A DNA stretch of 64,000 nucleotides from Acinetobacter zhairuonensis (GTDB lineage: Bacteria > Pseudomonadota > Gammaproteobacteria > Pseudomonadales > Moraxellaceae), in assembly GCF_022601715.1 (NCBI RefSeq), contig NZ_JAKVIM010000001.1:186001-250000 (forward strand), written 5' to 3'. The notes under the pieces are model-generated. The model saw only the letters and a list, made by a program, of their open reading frames with translations. It searched no databases and was not told where the DNA came from. This document shows positions 36,604 to 46,956 of this stretch, in pieces (the stretch's first letter is position 1; each line of letters opens with the position of its first letter). A program made the translations under genes and the position numbers.

Positions 36604-37395
36604 TTAGCGCGTCGATTTACGTGCTTTATTTTCCGCTTTTGGTGCTGGAATTTCACGTTGATGATTCCAGACTTCCATGAAATCTTGCTCGTTGATATTG
36701 TAGAGTTCCAGCAGGGCAAGCACTACACCACCAATCACCATGCTGTTTTCTAGCGGTGAGTCAACGCGAAATCCCTTTTCATCTAAACGATGCACAATAT
36801 CTTCGATTTCAAAGATACGATCACGACCATTACTATCGGTTGGATACATCGGCGTATTCAGAATGATTTTTGCCAGACTTTTTTCATTGTCTGCCAAATC
36901 AAGTTGTTCAATCACCTGATCTAGTGGTTCGTTCGGGAAAATCACCTGATCTTGCAACACGGCTTTTAAAAAGGCTTGGCGAAGTTTAGGTAAGGGCTGT
37001 TCGACAAAAGGGCGGAATGACACAGGGAAAATGACGTTGTGTGAAATGCCTTTAAACATTGGCGCAATTTCTTCGACTTTATAGCCTGCAACGCCGCAAC
37101 CAATGGACGTAATGAAATATTTGGTTTTAGGGTGATGCTTAGTATAGATTTTAAAATCATCAATATAATGCTGTATTTGTGACAGCGGCATTTGTTGTAA
37201 ATGCTCGTTCATGGTGGGAATGGCATAACTCTGACCTGCCCAACCACGACCTGCACCTTTCATGGCGCCAAAATGTAATAAAGCGATTTTGGCAGCACCA
37301 CCCGCATGCGTACCCGCCATATTACTGCCAAAAACAAACACGGTATCTTCAGGTAAACTTTTAACAATCGTTTCGTCGTGGTAATGGTAGCGCAT
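36604..37395 (-). CDS. Macro-domain-like protein with extra C-terminal domain, unknown function
   Basis: The N-terminal half (about residues 15-130) follows the order of motifs seen in macro/ADP-ribose-binding folds: VFVFGSNMAGTHAGGAAKIAL (glycine-rich), GWAGQSYAIPTMNEHL, and YFITSIGCGVAGYKVEEIAPMF. Similar proteins occur in phages and in Acinetobacter, where the family has been named after an A. baumannii locus (A1S_2505) as I recall. The C-terminal 110 residues (from VLQDQVIFPNEPL) are unlike anything I recognise and end in a basic tail. No toxin-like partner gene lies next to it: the neighbours are a diguanylate cyclase and uvrB. ADP-ribose or related nucleotide binding is an inference. 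Confidence 0.65.
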   Translation of the reverse strand: MRYHYHDETIVKSLPEDTVFVFGSNMAGTHAGGAAKIALLHFGAMKGAGRGWAGQSYAIPTMNEHLQQMPLSQIQHYIDDFKIYTKHHPKTKYFITSIGCGVAGYKVEEIAPMFKGISHNVIFPVSFRPFVEQPLPKLRQAFLKAVLQDQVIFPNEPLDQVIEQLDLADNEKSLAKIILNTPMYPTDSNGRDRIFEIEDIVHRLDEKGFRVDSPLENSMVIGGVVLALLELYNINEQDFMEVWNHQREIPAPKAENKARKSTR

Positions 37396-37597
37396 AAGTC
37401 ATTTATCTAATCATCATTATTGATTCATGTTGCAACTGAATAGGGCATGGGTCAAGTGGCAGGATGTGCTTTTTTAGTCGGATGGCTTGCAGAAGGAAAT
37501 TGGTCTCTGAGAAGGCTATGTAATCAATTCAATGTGAAATGTATATGAAAGCTTATTGTATGTTGTCGAATAGCCCCCATACTATGTAAGTCAGAAT

Positions 37598-39661
37598 GTG
37601 TCGAAGATGGAAACCATGCAAGAGCGTCAAAAACCTGTGCAAGACAGTCAACAACCTTTTGATTTGGTCACTCAGTTTCAACCCGCGGGAGATCAGCCGC
37701 AGGCGATTGAAAAACTGGTACGTGGTGTTGAGCAAGGCTGCCGTAATCAATTGTTATTAGGGGTGACGGGTTCTGGTAAGACCTACACCATGGCGAATGT
37801 GATCGCACAGACGCAACGTCCGACGATTATCATGGCGCATAACAAGACCCTTGCCGCACAGCTTTATGGCGAATTTAAATCCTTTTTTCCTAATAATGCG
37901 GTTGAGTATTTCGTCAGTTATTACGATTACTATCAACCCGAAGCTTATGTGCCATCTTCCGATACTTTTATTGAAAAAGATTCAGCAATTAATGATCATA
38001 TTGATCAGATGCGCTTGTCAGCAACGCGGGCTTTACTCGAACGCCGTGATGCCATTATTGTGGCCTCTGTTTCTGCTATTTATGGTTTGGGTGATCCGAA
38101 TGCCTATATGAGCATGTTATTGCATGTCGTTGAAGGTGATCGGATCAGTCGCGATGAGATCATCCGTCGTCTGGTGGAAATGCAATATAGTCGGAATGAA
38201 TTAGAGTTTTTACGTGCGACCTATCGTATCCGTGGTGAAATTATTGATATTTTCCCAGCCGAATCGGATCAGCATGCTATTCGTATTGAACTCTTTGATG
38301 ATGAAGTTGATTCGATCCGTTGGTTTGATCCATTAACAGGGAAGATGGTCAAAAAAGTCCCACGTGTTACCATTTATCCAAAAAGCCATTACGTCACACC
38401 TAAAGATAACCTTGAACGTGCGATTGGCACCATTCGCGAAGAGCTCAAAGAACGCCTAGTTTTTTTCCGTGAACATGACAAATTGCTAGAAGCACAGCGG
38501 ATTGAACAGCGTACCCGCTACGATCTGGAAATGATGCAGCAGTTGGGCTATACCAATGGTATTGAAAACTATTCTCGTCATTTATCGGGGCGTCCAGCAG
38601 GGGAAGCTCCACCAACGTTATTTGACTATGTACCTGATGATGCCTTGCTGATTATTGATGAATCGCATGTCACGGTGCCGCAGATTGGCGCTATGTATAA
38701 AGGTGACCGCTCTCGTAAAGAAAACTTGGTGAATTATGGTTTCCGTTTACCGAGTGCTTTAGACAACCGTCCGATGAAGTTTGAAGAATGGGAGCGCATT
38801 GTTCCAAGTACCATTTATGTCAGTGCGACACCTGCACGATATGAATTGGAAAAATCGGAACAAGTAGTCGAGCAGGTGGTTCGTCCCACAGGTTTGGTCG
38901 ACCCTGAAATTGAAATCCGTCCAGTGTTGACTCAAGTGGATGATGTGCTGTCGGAAATTAATATTCGTAAAGAATTGAATGAACGTGTTTTAGTGACCAC
39001 TTTAACTAAGCGTATGGCGGAAGATTTGACCTCCTATTTGAAAGAATATGGGGTAAAAGTTGCCTATCTACATTCCGACATTGATACCGTTGAGAGGGTC
39101 AAAATCATTCATGAATTGCGTTCAGGTATTCACGATGTATTAGTAGGAATTAACCTGCTGCGTGAAGGTTTGGATATGCCTGAAGTATCTTTAGTAGCAA
39201 TTTTGGATGCGGATAAAGAGGGCTTCCTGCGTTCAGAACGTTCACTGATTCAAACCATTGGTCGTGCTGCGCGTAACTTAAAAGGGAAAGCGATTTTGTA
39301 TGCTGACCGTATTACCGATTCAATGCAAAAGGCAATAGATGAAACGGATCGTCGTCGTGCCAAGCAAATCGAGTTTAATTTGGAGCATGGCATCACGCCA
39401 CGAAGTGCAGTACGACAAGTCGTTAAGGAAATTGATACAGGTGAAGTACTGAGTGATGATCAAATTGATGCCAAGATTGCAGATCAGGCCCAAGCATTGT
39501 CTGCGGATGAGCAACATATTTTGTCTAATCCAAAATTGTTCAGTAAACACATCACGAAACTGGAAAAAGAGATGTTGAAAGCCTCGAAAGAGTTACAGTT
39601 TGAGCAAGCTGCACGTTTACGAGATGAAATTTTGCGTTTGAAAGCGCATTTATTGCAATAA
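37598..39661 (+). CDS. uvrB: Excinuclease ABC subunit B
   Basis: UvrB verifies DNA damage in nucleotide-excision repair. Up to 687 residues are encoded. The helicase motifs are [14 protein letters not shown] (Walker A), then the beta-hairpin region [68 protein letters not shown] and [11 protein letters not shown]-terminal UVR domain ([15 protein letters not shown]) binds UvrC. The first codon, 37598, is GTG. ATGs at 37607 and 37616 are equally possible starts and would bring the length nearer to E. coli UvrB (673). No clear SOS box is seen upstream. Confidence 0.96.
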   Translation: MSKMETMQERQKPVQDSQQPFDLVTQFQPAGDQPQAIEKLVRGVEQGCRNQLLLGVTGSGKTYTMANVIAQTQRPTIIMAHNKTLAAQLYGEFKSFFPNNAVEYFVSYYDYYQPEAYVPSSDTFIEKDSAINDHIDQMRLSATRALLERRDAIIVASVSAIYGLGDPNAYMSMLLHVVEGDRISRDEIIRRLVEMQYSRNELEFLRATYRIRGEIIDIFPAESDQHAIRIELFDDEVDSIRWFDPLTGKMVKKVPRVTIYPKSHYVTPKDNLERAIGTIREELKERLVFFREHDKLLEAQRIEQRTRYDLEMMQQLGYTNGIENYSRHLSGRPAGEAPPTLFDYVPDDALLIIDESHVTVPQIGAMYKGDRSRKENLVNYGFRLPSALDNRPMKFEEWERIVPSTIYVSATPARYELEKSEQVVEQVVRPTGLVDPEIEIRPVLTQVDDVLSEINIRKELNERVLVTTLTKRMAEDLTSYLKEYGVKVAYLHSDIDTVERVKIIHELRSGIHDVLVGINLLREGLDMPEVSLVAILDADKEGFLRSERSLIQTIGRAARNLKGKAILYADRITDSMQKAIDETDRRRAKQIEFNLEHGITPRSAVRQVVKEIDTGEVLSDDQIDAKIADQAQALSADEQHILSNPKLFSKHITKLEKEMLKASKELQFEQAARLRDEILRLKAHLLQ

Positions 39662-39783
39662 GGTCGCAAACTTTTTGCTGCAAAATCATTACATAACGCT
39701 ACAGTTTGTTGGATTAAAGCCCGTTATTTTTTAATAAATTACATTCGGGCTTGGTCCAGATCAATCTTTTAAAGGATGTTGTG

Positions 39784-40380
39784 ATGAATGACAGTAATCT
39801 TCCTAAAGCAAGTTGGCGTATAACAAAAATAGTCATTGGCGGGGCAATTTTAGTGGGATTGGGCGCAGCGACTTTGGCTTATGCGCAAACCAAGCCTATG
39901 CCTGTGGTCGAAAAAGTCGAATTGGACCGCTATTTGGGGGTATGGTACGAGATTGCTCGGAAACCTATGTACTTTCAAAATAAATGTGTGCGTGATGTCT
40001 CTGCAACGTATACCTTGAATGAAAATGGCAATGTGAGTGTGGATAACCGGTGTTACTCGCAAGATGGCGTGTTACAGCAAGCCTTAGGTGAAGCCTTTGT
40101 TCAAAATGCGCCGTTTAATTCCAAGCTGCAAGTCAGCTTTTTACCCGAAGCCGTACGCTGGTTGCCTGTGGCACGTGGGGATTACTGGATTTTAAAACTG
40201 GATGATGATTATCAAACGGTATTGGTCGGTGAGCCGCGTCGTAAATACATGTGGGTACTTTCGCGTACACCCGAAGCAAAGCCCGAAGTCCTAAATGAAT
40301 ACTTAGAATATGCCAAATCACTTGGCTATGATTTGGGTGATTTAATTCGTACCCAACATAGCAAAGCAAAATCTGAATAA
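39784..40380 (+). CDS. Lipocalin family protein (Blc-like)
   Basis: This 198-residue bacterial lipocalin starts with one hydrophobic segment (KIVIGGAILVGLGAATLAYA, about 13-32) that may be a signal peptide or a membrane anchor; no lipobox Cys is present. The lipocalin signature VELDRYLGVWYEIARKP (GxW) follows, and then NVSVDNRCY, GDYWILKLDDDYQTVLVGEP and YMWVLSRTP, all typical of the Blc/ApoD group. These proteins bind fatty acids or lysophospholipids in the envelope. AAGGA lies seven bases before ATG 39784, which is preferred to the frame start at 39751. Unlike E. coli Blc it lacks the lipidated N-terminus. Confidence 0.85.
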   Translation: MNDSNLPKASWRITKIVIGGAILVGLGAATLAYAQTKPMPVVEKVELDRYLGVWYEIARKPMYFQNKCVRDVSATYTLNENGNVSVDNRCYSQDGVLQQALGEAFVQNAPFNSKLQVSFLPEAVRWLPVARGDYWILKLDDDYQTVLVGEPRRKYMWVLSRTPEAKPEVLNEYLEYAKSLGYDLGDLIRTQHSKAKSE

Positions 40381-40520
40381 TGGCTAAAGTTAATGCTTAT
40401 TCAAATGATGGAGAGTATGGTGCAGTCAAAATTTAGATTTGCGTGAAAGTTATTTTAATCCTGAAGTTTTTTATTAAACTAATCGGTATACTACGCCCGA
40501 CAAAAAGTTAGGGTGAAAAG

Positions 40521-41456
40521 ATGTATAAAGGCGTAGCACTGTCGGTATTGGCATCCGTCACCTTTGGCGTGCTTTACGGCTATACAGAATTTTTAAAACC
40601 TTTAGACAGTGAGCAGACTTTCGCATGGCGCATGCTGTCGACCTTGCCATTTTTGACCTTGTTTATGTGGTGGTCGGGTGAGCTAAAGCTGATTACTGAA
40701 CTGTTCAAAAAAGTCATTCAAAAACCTATCTATTTATTGTGGTTGTTGATTAGCTCGGTGTTGTGTACTTCGCAATTGTGGCTGTTTTTGTGGGGGCCGA
40801 TTAATGGTCGGGGCTTGGAGGTATCTTTAGGATATTTCCTTTTGCCTTTGGTCATGGTACTCATCGGCTGTGTGCTGCATAAAGAAAAACTTTCTCGATG
40901 GCAATTGGTCGCAGTGATTCTAGCAGCACTGGGTGTGGGACATGAGATTTGGCGAATTGGCGGCGTGGCATGGGAAACTGCTTATGTTGCCTTGGCTTAT
41001 CCTTTGTATTTTTATCTTAGACGATTATTTAAAACGGATCATTTGGGCGGTTTCTGGTGGGATTTACTCCTGATTTTGCCTGTCGCTTTCTATCTATTAT
41101 CAACGTCTGAGTCTTTAAGTCTGATTGCTCAATACACATATTTAATTTGGGCAATCATCGGCTTGGGTTTTTTAAGTGCGCTTGGTTTGGGCAGTTATAT
41201 TCTGGCGAGTCGATACTTGCCTTTTGTTTTATTTGGTTTGCTGAGTTACCTAGAACCGGTGTTATTGGCAGCAGCATCTATAGCGTTGGGTGAGCAGGTT
41301 AAACCAGATGAATGGCTTACTTATATCCCAATTTGGTGTGCCGTGTTGGTTTTGGTGGTCGAGGGTAGTTTACATTTGTATAAACAACAGCATCTGAAAC
41401 AGAATTTAGCACGCAATATTGAAAAAGCAGAAGAGCGCTTAAACGATCAAGATTAA
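40521..41456 (+). CDS. RarD-type EamA transporter
   Basis: This 311-residue inner-membrane protein with about ten hydrophobic segments belongs to the drug/metabolite transporter superfamily. The RarD-like N-terminus is KGVALSVLASVTFGVLYGYTEFLKPL. WLFLWGPINGRGLEVSLGYFLLPLVMVLIG is a characteristic loop-helix. The C-terminal half ends with SYLEPVLLAAASIALGEQ, followed by a charged tail (LKQNLARNIEKAEERLN). Substrate unknown; RarD homologues are listed as chloramphenicol-sensitive proteins without proven transport. Monocistronic. Confidence 0.83.
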   Translation: MYKGVALSVLASVTFGVLYGYTEFLKPLDSEQTFAWRMLSTLPFLTLFMWWSGELKLITELFKKVIQKPIYLLWLLISSVLCTSQLWLFLWGPINGRGLEVSLGYFLLPLVMVLIGCVLHKEKLSRWQLVAVILAALGVGHEIWRIGGVAWETAYVALAYPLYFYLRRLFKTDHLGGFWWDLLLILPVAFYLLSTSESLSLIAQYTYLIWAIIGLGFLSALGLGSYILASRYLPFVLFGLLSYLEPVLLAAASIALGEQVKPDEWLTYIPIWCAVLVLVVEGSLHLYKQQHLKQNLARNIEKAEERLNDQD

Positions 41457-41585
41457 TTGTACTAATATGAGTGTTTAAGCAGGGTACAGAATCAACAGGA
41501 TAGGGTGATTTTTTAGTTCTTTTTGGGTGATTGCAGGCAAATCACTTTTTTCAATATTTGGCATAAAAAGTACAATCACCAAAAT

Positions 41586-41613
41586 AATTACAACTATTTT
41601 GTAATTTTATAAT
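41586..41613 (+). promoter_or_regulatory. Candidate GAPDH promoter with overlapping palindrome
   Basis: A perfect TATAAT (41608-41613) lies directly after an 8-bp inverted repeat, AATTACAA / TTGTAATT (41586-41593 and 41599-41606). No good -35 hexamer is found at the usual distance, so the palindrome, which occupies the -35 side, may be an operator or activator site. Confidence 0.5.
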
Positions 41614-41663
41614 GAATATGTAGGAAAATAGCAGCGACTGAGCCAGCTTTTGATTCAATCTTT

Positions 41664-41693
41664 CCGACAATTCCTTTACAATTGTCGGGTTTT
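41664..41693 (+). promoter_or_regulatory. Terminator-like hairpin in the GAPDH leader
   Basis: A 9-bp perfect stem (CCGACAATT / AATTGTCGG) with a seven-base loop is followed by GTTTTG. It lies about 55 bases downstream of the candidate -10 and 44 bases before the start codon, so it may act as an attenuator or a protein-binding site. No competing antiterminator structure was identified. Confidence 0.5.
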
Positions 41694-41736
41694 GAAATTT
41701 ATGCCTAGATATACAATTTAATTAGAGGACGTATCT

Positions 41737-43194
41737 GTGAGCAAAGAGACTATTATCGCCCTACACGCAGAGCACCAAGGTCGCTGGAAAAACCGTGAAG
41801 AAATCGCGGAACAAATGATTGCTTTAATCGGTAAACTTTACCGTGAGCAAAACATCGTGACTTCAGTTTACGGTCGTTCTTTAGTTAACCGTTCTGTTAT
41901 TCAGATTTTGAAAGCGCACCGTCGTACACGTATGATGGATGTAGAACTTTCAGTTGTTCATACATTCCCAATTATTCAAGCATTGGCGAAAATCCAGAAT
42001 ATCGGTACTGCTGAAATTGATCTAGGTAAACTTGCTGTTGAATATAAAGCACAAGGCGGCGATGTTGACGCGTTTGTAGCGAATGCTGTTAAATCATTAG
42101 AAGGTCGTGAAACTTCTGTAGAAGGTAAAGATGTTGTTCTTTACGGTTTCGGTCGTATCGGTCGTATCCTTGCACGCTTAATGATTGGTCAGTCTGGTTT
42201 AGGTCGTGGTTTAAACCTTAAAGCAATCGTTGTGCGTAAATCATCTGATGGTGATTTGGCGAAACGTGCTTCTTTATTACGTCGTGATTCTATTCACGGT
42301 ACATTCTCAGGCACAATTTCTATTGATGAAGAAAACGAAGCAATCATTGCTAATGGTATTTTCATTAAAGTAATTTATGCATCTAACCCATCAGAAGTAG
42401 ATTACACTGCTTATGGTATTCAAGATGCGCTTGTGATTGATAATACGGGTAAATGGCGTGATTCAGAAGGTCTGGCTCAACACCTTAAATGCCCAGGCGC
42501 TGCACGCGTAATTTTAACTGCACCTGGTAAAGGTGACATGAAAAACGTGGTGTTCGGTGTTAACCAAGCAGACATTCTTGATGAAGATCAAATCATTTCT
42601 GCTGCAAGCTGTACAACCAATGCGATTACACCAACATTGAAAGTATTACATGACAAATACACAGTGTTGAATGGTCACGTTGAAACAGTTCACTCGTTCA
42701 CAAACGACCAGAACCTCATCGACAACTACCATAAAGCAGATCGTCGTGGTCGTGCTGCGACTTTGAACATGGTGATTACTGAAACTGGTGCGGCAAAAGC
42801 TGTAGCGAAAGCACTTCCAGCACTTCAAGGTAAATTAACAGGTAACTCTGTACGTGTTCCAACACCAAACGTTTCACTTGCTATTCTTAACTTGACGCTT
42901 GATAAAGAAGTTGATCGTGAAGAAGTGAACGAATACATCCGTCAAATCTCAATCAGTTCTAACCTTCAAGGTCAAATTGGTTATACCAATTCAACTGAAG
43001 TTGTATCTTCTGACTTCATTGGTTCGCGTACTGCGGGTGTGTTTGATGCGCAAGCAACAATCACTTCTGGCAACCGCTTAACTGCATACGTATGGTATGA
43101 CAACGAAGTAGGTTATAGCTGCCAAGTATTGCGTATTGCTGAACAAATGGGCGGCGTAAGCTATCCAAAAGTTCCTGCTGAAACAAATGCATAA
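41737..43194 (+). CDS. Long-form glyceraldehyde-3-phosphate dehydrogenase
   Basis: This enzyme oxidises glyceraldehyde 3-phosphate to 1,3-bisphosphoglycerate, or the reverse in gluconeogenesis. At 485 residues it is about 150 longer than E. coli GapA. An N-terminal helical extension (about 1-125) precedes the Rossmann motif DVVLYGFGRIGRILARLM. The catalytic Cys292 is in ISAASCTTNAITP. Further segments are ETVHSFTNDQNLID, RRGRAATLNMVITETGAAKAV and WYDNEVGYSCQVLRIAEQM. The long form is known from Pseudomonas relatives and others. Acinetobacter species generally do not grow glycolytically on sugars, so a gluconeogenic role is likely. The gene has a structured leader and its own terminator. Confidence 0.92.
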   Translation: MSKETIIALHAEHQGRWKNREEIAEQMIALIGKLYREQNIVTSVYGRSLVNRSVIQILKAHRRTRMMDVELSVVHTFPIIQALAKIQNIGTAEIDLGKLAVEYKAQGGDVDAFVANAVKSLEGRETSVEGKDVVLYGFGRIGRILARLMIGQSGLGRGLNLKAIVVRKSSDGDLAKRASLLRRDSIHGTFSGTISIDEENEAIIANGIFIKVIYASNPSEVDYTAYGIQDALVIDNTGKWRDSEGLAQHLKCPGAARVILTAPGKGDMKNVVFGVNQADILDEDQIISAASCTTNAITPTLKVLHDKYTVLNGHVETVHSFTNDQNLIDNYHKADRRGRAATLNMVITETGAAKAVAKALPALQGKLTGNSVRVPTPNVSLAILNLTLDKEVDREEVNEYIRQISISSNLQGQIGYTNSTEVVSSDFIGSRTAGVFDAQATITSGNRLTAYVWYDNEVGYSCQVLRIAEQMGGVSYPKVPAETNA

Positions 43195-43208
43195 TTTGTT
43201 CAGTTAAT

Positions 43209-43240
43209 AAAAAAGAGCTTCGGAACTGAAGCTCTTTTTT
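43209..43240 (+). terminator. Intrinsic terminator after the GAPDH gene
   Basis: A 13-bp perfect stem (AAAAAAGAGCTTC / GAAGCTCTTTTTT) with a six-base loop lies 15 bases after the stop. Confidence 0.93.
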
Positions 43241-43496
43241 TGTCTTTAAAATTCTTAAGCTTGCTACATTCATTTTTTAGTTGACTTAAATAACTACACG
43301 CATTCAAATTAGGTCAATGCCATAATTCCGACAAAATTAGTAGTATTAAATTTATTACGCTATGCTGGCGCAATGATCTAACTATCTTAGCCTATAACGG
43401 GCTTAGCAATTTCTGTCTCGTTAATGCAGATTAAAGATAAAACAATGACTCAAATGGATTGAGTAAATCAAAAATCGAACTTAAAGGATTAAGTCA
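43241..43496 (+). other. Intergenic region upstream of the beta-repeat gene pair
   Basis: No reading frame of note is seen. It probably holds the promoter of the following operon; TTGACT (about 43280) with a poor -10 17 bases later is the best candidate. No hairpin with a T run was found in the rest of it. Confidence 0.3.
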
Positions 43497-44216
43497 TTGC
43501 GATTAAAAAGAGTGTTTGTGGGTTTGGCATTTTTAGGCTTAGCTACTTTTAGTGGGGTCTTACTCGCCATTTGGGTTTTTCAACATTTCAATATTTATAT
43601 TCCACTGCGTAATCAGGCTGTGAATATTGATTTGCAAGAGCCATTGCAGGCAAAGGTTAAAATACACGATGCTTTGGATGTTGGTGTTTCGGGACGAATT
43701 AATGCTGAAATTCCCATTCAAGAACAGTTAGAGATTCCTCTTGCTCAAACGCTGACTCCACGTGTGTATTTTGATAATCAAGTCCCGATTAAGACCACCA
43801 TTCCTGTACAGGAAACCTTAAAGGTACAGCAAAACTTGCCCATTGATACGCGCGTGAATGTTGTGGTTATGGGTAAAAATATCAGTTTGCCGCTCAAGGG
43901 CTCAATCCCTATCAATCTTGATGTACCGATTCATATTAATGTGCCCTTAGAGCAGAACGTACACCTGAAATTTGATGCCCCCGTTAAAACAGTCCTTAAA
44001 GAAAACTTGCATATTCTTTTGAATGCAACATTAAAAACTGAGATACCTGTGCAAGGTCAGTTAAATGTTCCGATCAAGACGGCTTTAAATGCCACAGTCG
44101 ATGTGAAAAATACCTTGCCAGTCAAAATTCAGAGTGGAGAATTAAAAGTCCCTTTGAATACCTTAAAGTTCTCATCACCACAGTTTGAACAACCGCAATT
44201 GGTTCGAGCGGAATAG
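43497..44216 (+). CDS. Membrane-anchored beta-repeat protein, paralogue 1
   Basis: The 239-residue protein has a cytoplasmic stub, one transmembrane helix (FVGLAFLGLATFSGVLLAIWVF, about 6-28) and a long extracytoplasmic domain made of short, regularly spaced segments with the pattern (I/L)P(I/V/L)xxxV(P)(I/L): VPIKTTIPVQETL, LPIDTRVNVV, IPINLDVPIHINVPL, APVKTVLKENLHI, IPVQGQLNVPIKTALN. This looks like a beta-helix or elongated beta structure. The start is TTG 43497, with AAAGGA upstream; no ATG fits. Its paralogue follows after 12 bases. I know no function for it. Confidence 0.72.
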   Translation: MRLKRVFVGLAFLGLATFSGVLLAIWVFQHFNIYIPLRNQAVNIDLQEPLQAKVKIHDALDVGVSGRINAEIPIQEQLEIPLAQTLTPRVYFDNQVPIKTTIPVQETLKVQQNLPIDTRVNVVVMGKNISLPLKGSIPINLDVPIHINVPLEQNVHLKFDAPVKTVLKENLHILLNATLKTEIPVQGQLNVPIKTALNATVDVKNTLPVKIQSGELKVPLNTLKFSSPQFEQPQLVRAE

Positions 44217-44228
44217 GAGGGTGAGCAG

Positions 44229-44903
44229 GTGATTTCTTCCTATCGATTTTTATTGGTCAGTTTTGTGGGATTGGTTCTCGCGATTGCGATTTCATTCTGG
44301 CTGTATCTGAATGTAATCGCGTCTATGCAAATTTCGGCACAGCATTCTGAAATCAAGTTGCCAGATGCTTTAGCAACCAAGATTCATGTGGGTAACTATT
44401 TAGATATTCATTCAAAAGGCAAGCTGAATACCCAAATCGATATTGATCGTCAGCTGAGTCTACCTTTACAAGGGAAATATCTTGCAGATTTGAAGTTCGA
44501 AGTTGAAACGCCTATTACAGTAAATATCGACTATCAGACCATGATCCAGATTGATCAGCTGATGCCTGTCGAAACCACGACTGATTTAATTTATCAAAAT
44601 CAACTATTGCCCAAGTTTCCTGTGAAACTCGATATTCCTGTTCAGTTGGATGTACCGTTTCAGCTTAAACGTGCATACACCATTCCTGTGAAGATTCTAT
44701 TTGATGGACCTGTTTATTTTGAGTTCGATGAACGCGTAGGCTTGCATGTGGTGCATCGCTTTGCACCGAAATTACATTTGAATGATCCAATGAAAATGGA
44801 TCGAATTGCTAGTTTTGATGCCACGATGTTAAATGCTGTACGACAAACATCTGCGAATTTGCAGATGAATATGCATTTACCTGTAAGAAATATTCATCCC
44901 TAA
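44229..44903 (+). CDS. Membrane-anchored beta-repeat protein, paralogue 2
   Basis: This 224-residue protein has the same architecture as its upstream neighbour: a transmembrane helix near the N-terminus (LLVSFVGLVLAIAISFWLYL, about 7-26) and an extracytoplasmic domain of short beta-like repeats (LPDALATKIHVGNYLDIHS, LPLQGKYLADLKFEV, IPVQLDVPFQLKRAYTIPVKIL). The start is GTG 44229 after GGAGGGTGAGCAG. It is clearly cotranscribed with paralogue 1. The two are diverged but alignable by eye in the order of elements. No partner protein was recognised. Confidence 0.7.
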   Translation: MISSYRFLLVSFVGLVLAIAISFWLYLNVIASMQISAQHSEIKLPDALATKIHVGNYLDIHSKGKLNTQIDIDRQLSLPLQGKYLADLKFEVETPITVNIDYQTMIQIDQLMPVETTTDLIYQNQLLPKFPVKLDIPVQLDVPFQLKRAYTIPVKILFDGPVYFEFDERVGLHVVHRFAPKLHLNDPMKMDRIASFDATMLNAVRQTSANLQMNMHLPVRNIHP

Positions 44904-45068
44904 TTCAGAACCTTGTTTGTATGAGGTTGAATTGACGTATTTAGATTGGGGGCTTAGTGGTTTAGGGAAAGAATGAATCGGTTTCTTGATGGTTAAAGAT
45001 TAATCTGATAGCTTACCGAATGAAAGTACAGATAAGAAAAGTAAGCAGCTACTGCACAGGGGGAGTTT

Positions 45069-45443
45069 ATGAGTACATATGCAACAAGCCATTTATTGGG
45101 GCAAGTTTTATCGACAGCTTGTCCTTCTCGCGAAATACTCGAACATCTGTCCAGTAAATGGTCGCTGTTGGTGTTGCATTGTCTAAGTGAGGGTGTGCAT
45201 CGCTTTAGTGAGCTTAAAGCAAAAATTGAAGGGATTAGTGAAAAAATGTTGTCGCAAACACTGAAAACTTTGGAACAAGATGGCTTTATTTTGCGGACTG
45301 TATATCCAATTGTTCCACCGAAAGTGGAATATCAACTAACGATTTTGGGTTCGCAGGCGGCAACTAAGGTCAATGAGCTCATTTCTTGGATTGAAAGAAA
45401 CATCCCTGAAATTTTGGCGAATAAGCCGAAGATAGATCTTTAA
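45069..45443 (+). CDS. HxlR-family transcriptional regulator
   Basis: This 124-residue single-domain winged helix protein has the HxlR pattern ACPSREILEHLSSKWSLLVLHCLSEGVHRFSELKAKIEGISEKMLSQTLKTLEQDGFILR. The Cys near residue 16 (in TACPS) is conserved in many members that sense electrophiles or aldehydes. A strong GGGGGAG site precedes the ATG. No divergent gene is present, so the target is not adjacent on the upstream side, and the downstream gene is obgE. Confidence 0.87.
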   Translation: MSTYATSHLLGQVLSTACPSREILEHLSSKWSLLVLHCLSEGVHRFSELKAKIEGISEKMLSQTLKTLEQDGFILRTVYPIVPPKVEYQLTILGSQAATKVNELISWIERNIPEILANKPKIDL

Positions 45444-45690
45444 ATACTTAAATTAGCAGAGTTCTGATTTTAAGTTTCCTGCAAGTAGCTGAGAACTTGA
45501 GCAATGACTTAAATGTTGAAGTATTCAATTTTATTTCTTCTATCAAATAATGTTAGCTTCTAAAAACCTAAAACAAGAATAAAAATAGGGTGATACAGAA
45601 TAATAATGAGCGATTTTAATATTTAGTTGAATAATTCTATTCGAGAAATGCTTTAAAATGTGGCAGAATAAGCGGTTTTAAAGATTTTAG

Positions 45691-46923
<1,233 letters not shown>

Positions 46924-46956
46924 TTTCCAAGCGAACAACATGTAACTGAGGACAAG

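Noticed and set aside
36604..37395. Macro-like gene as part of a DarT/DarG-like toxin-antitoxin or defence island
   Set aside because: No ADP-ribosyltransferase toxin or other defence gene lies next to it; neighbours are core genes on their own terminators.
37396..37597. SOS/LexA-type operator upstream of uvrB
   Set aside because: No convincing palindrome of that kind was seen, and Acinetobacter lacks a classical LexA.
43497..44216. Short-period repeats in the protein taken as a DNA repeat array or CRISPR
   Set aside because: The periodicity is at the protein level with diverged codons; no exact DNA repeats or spacers.
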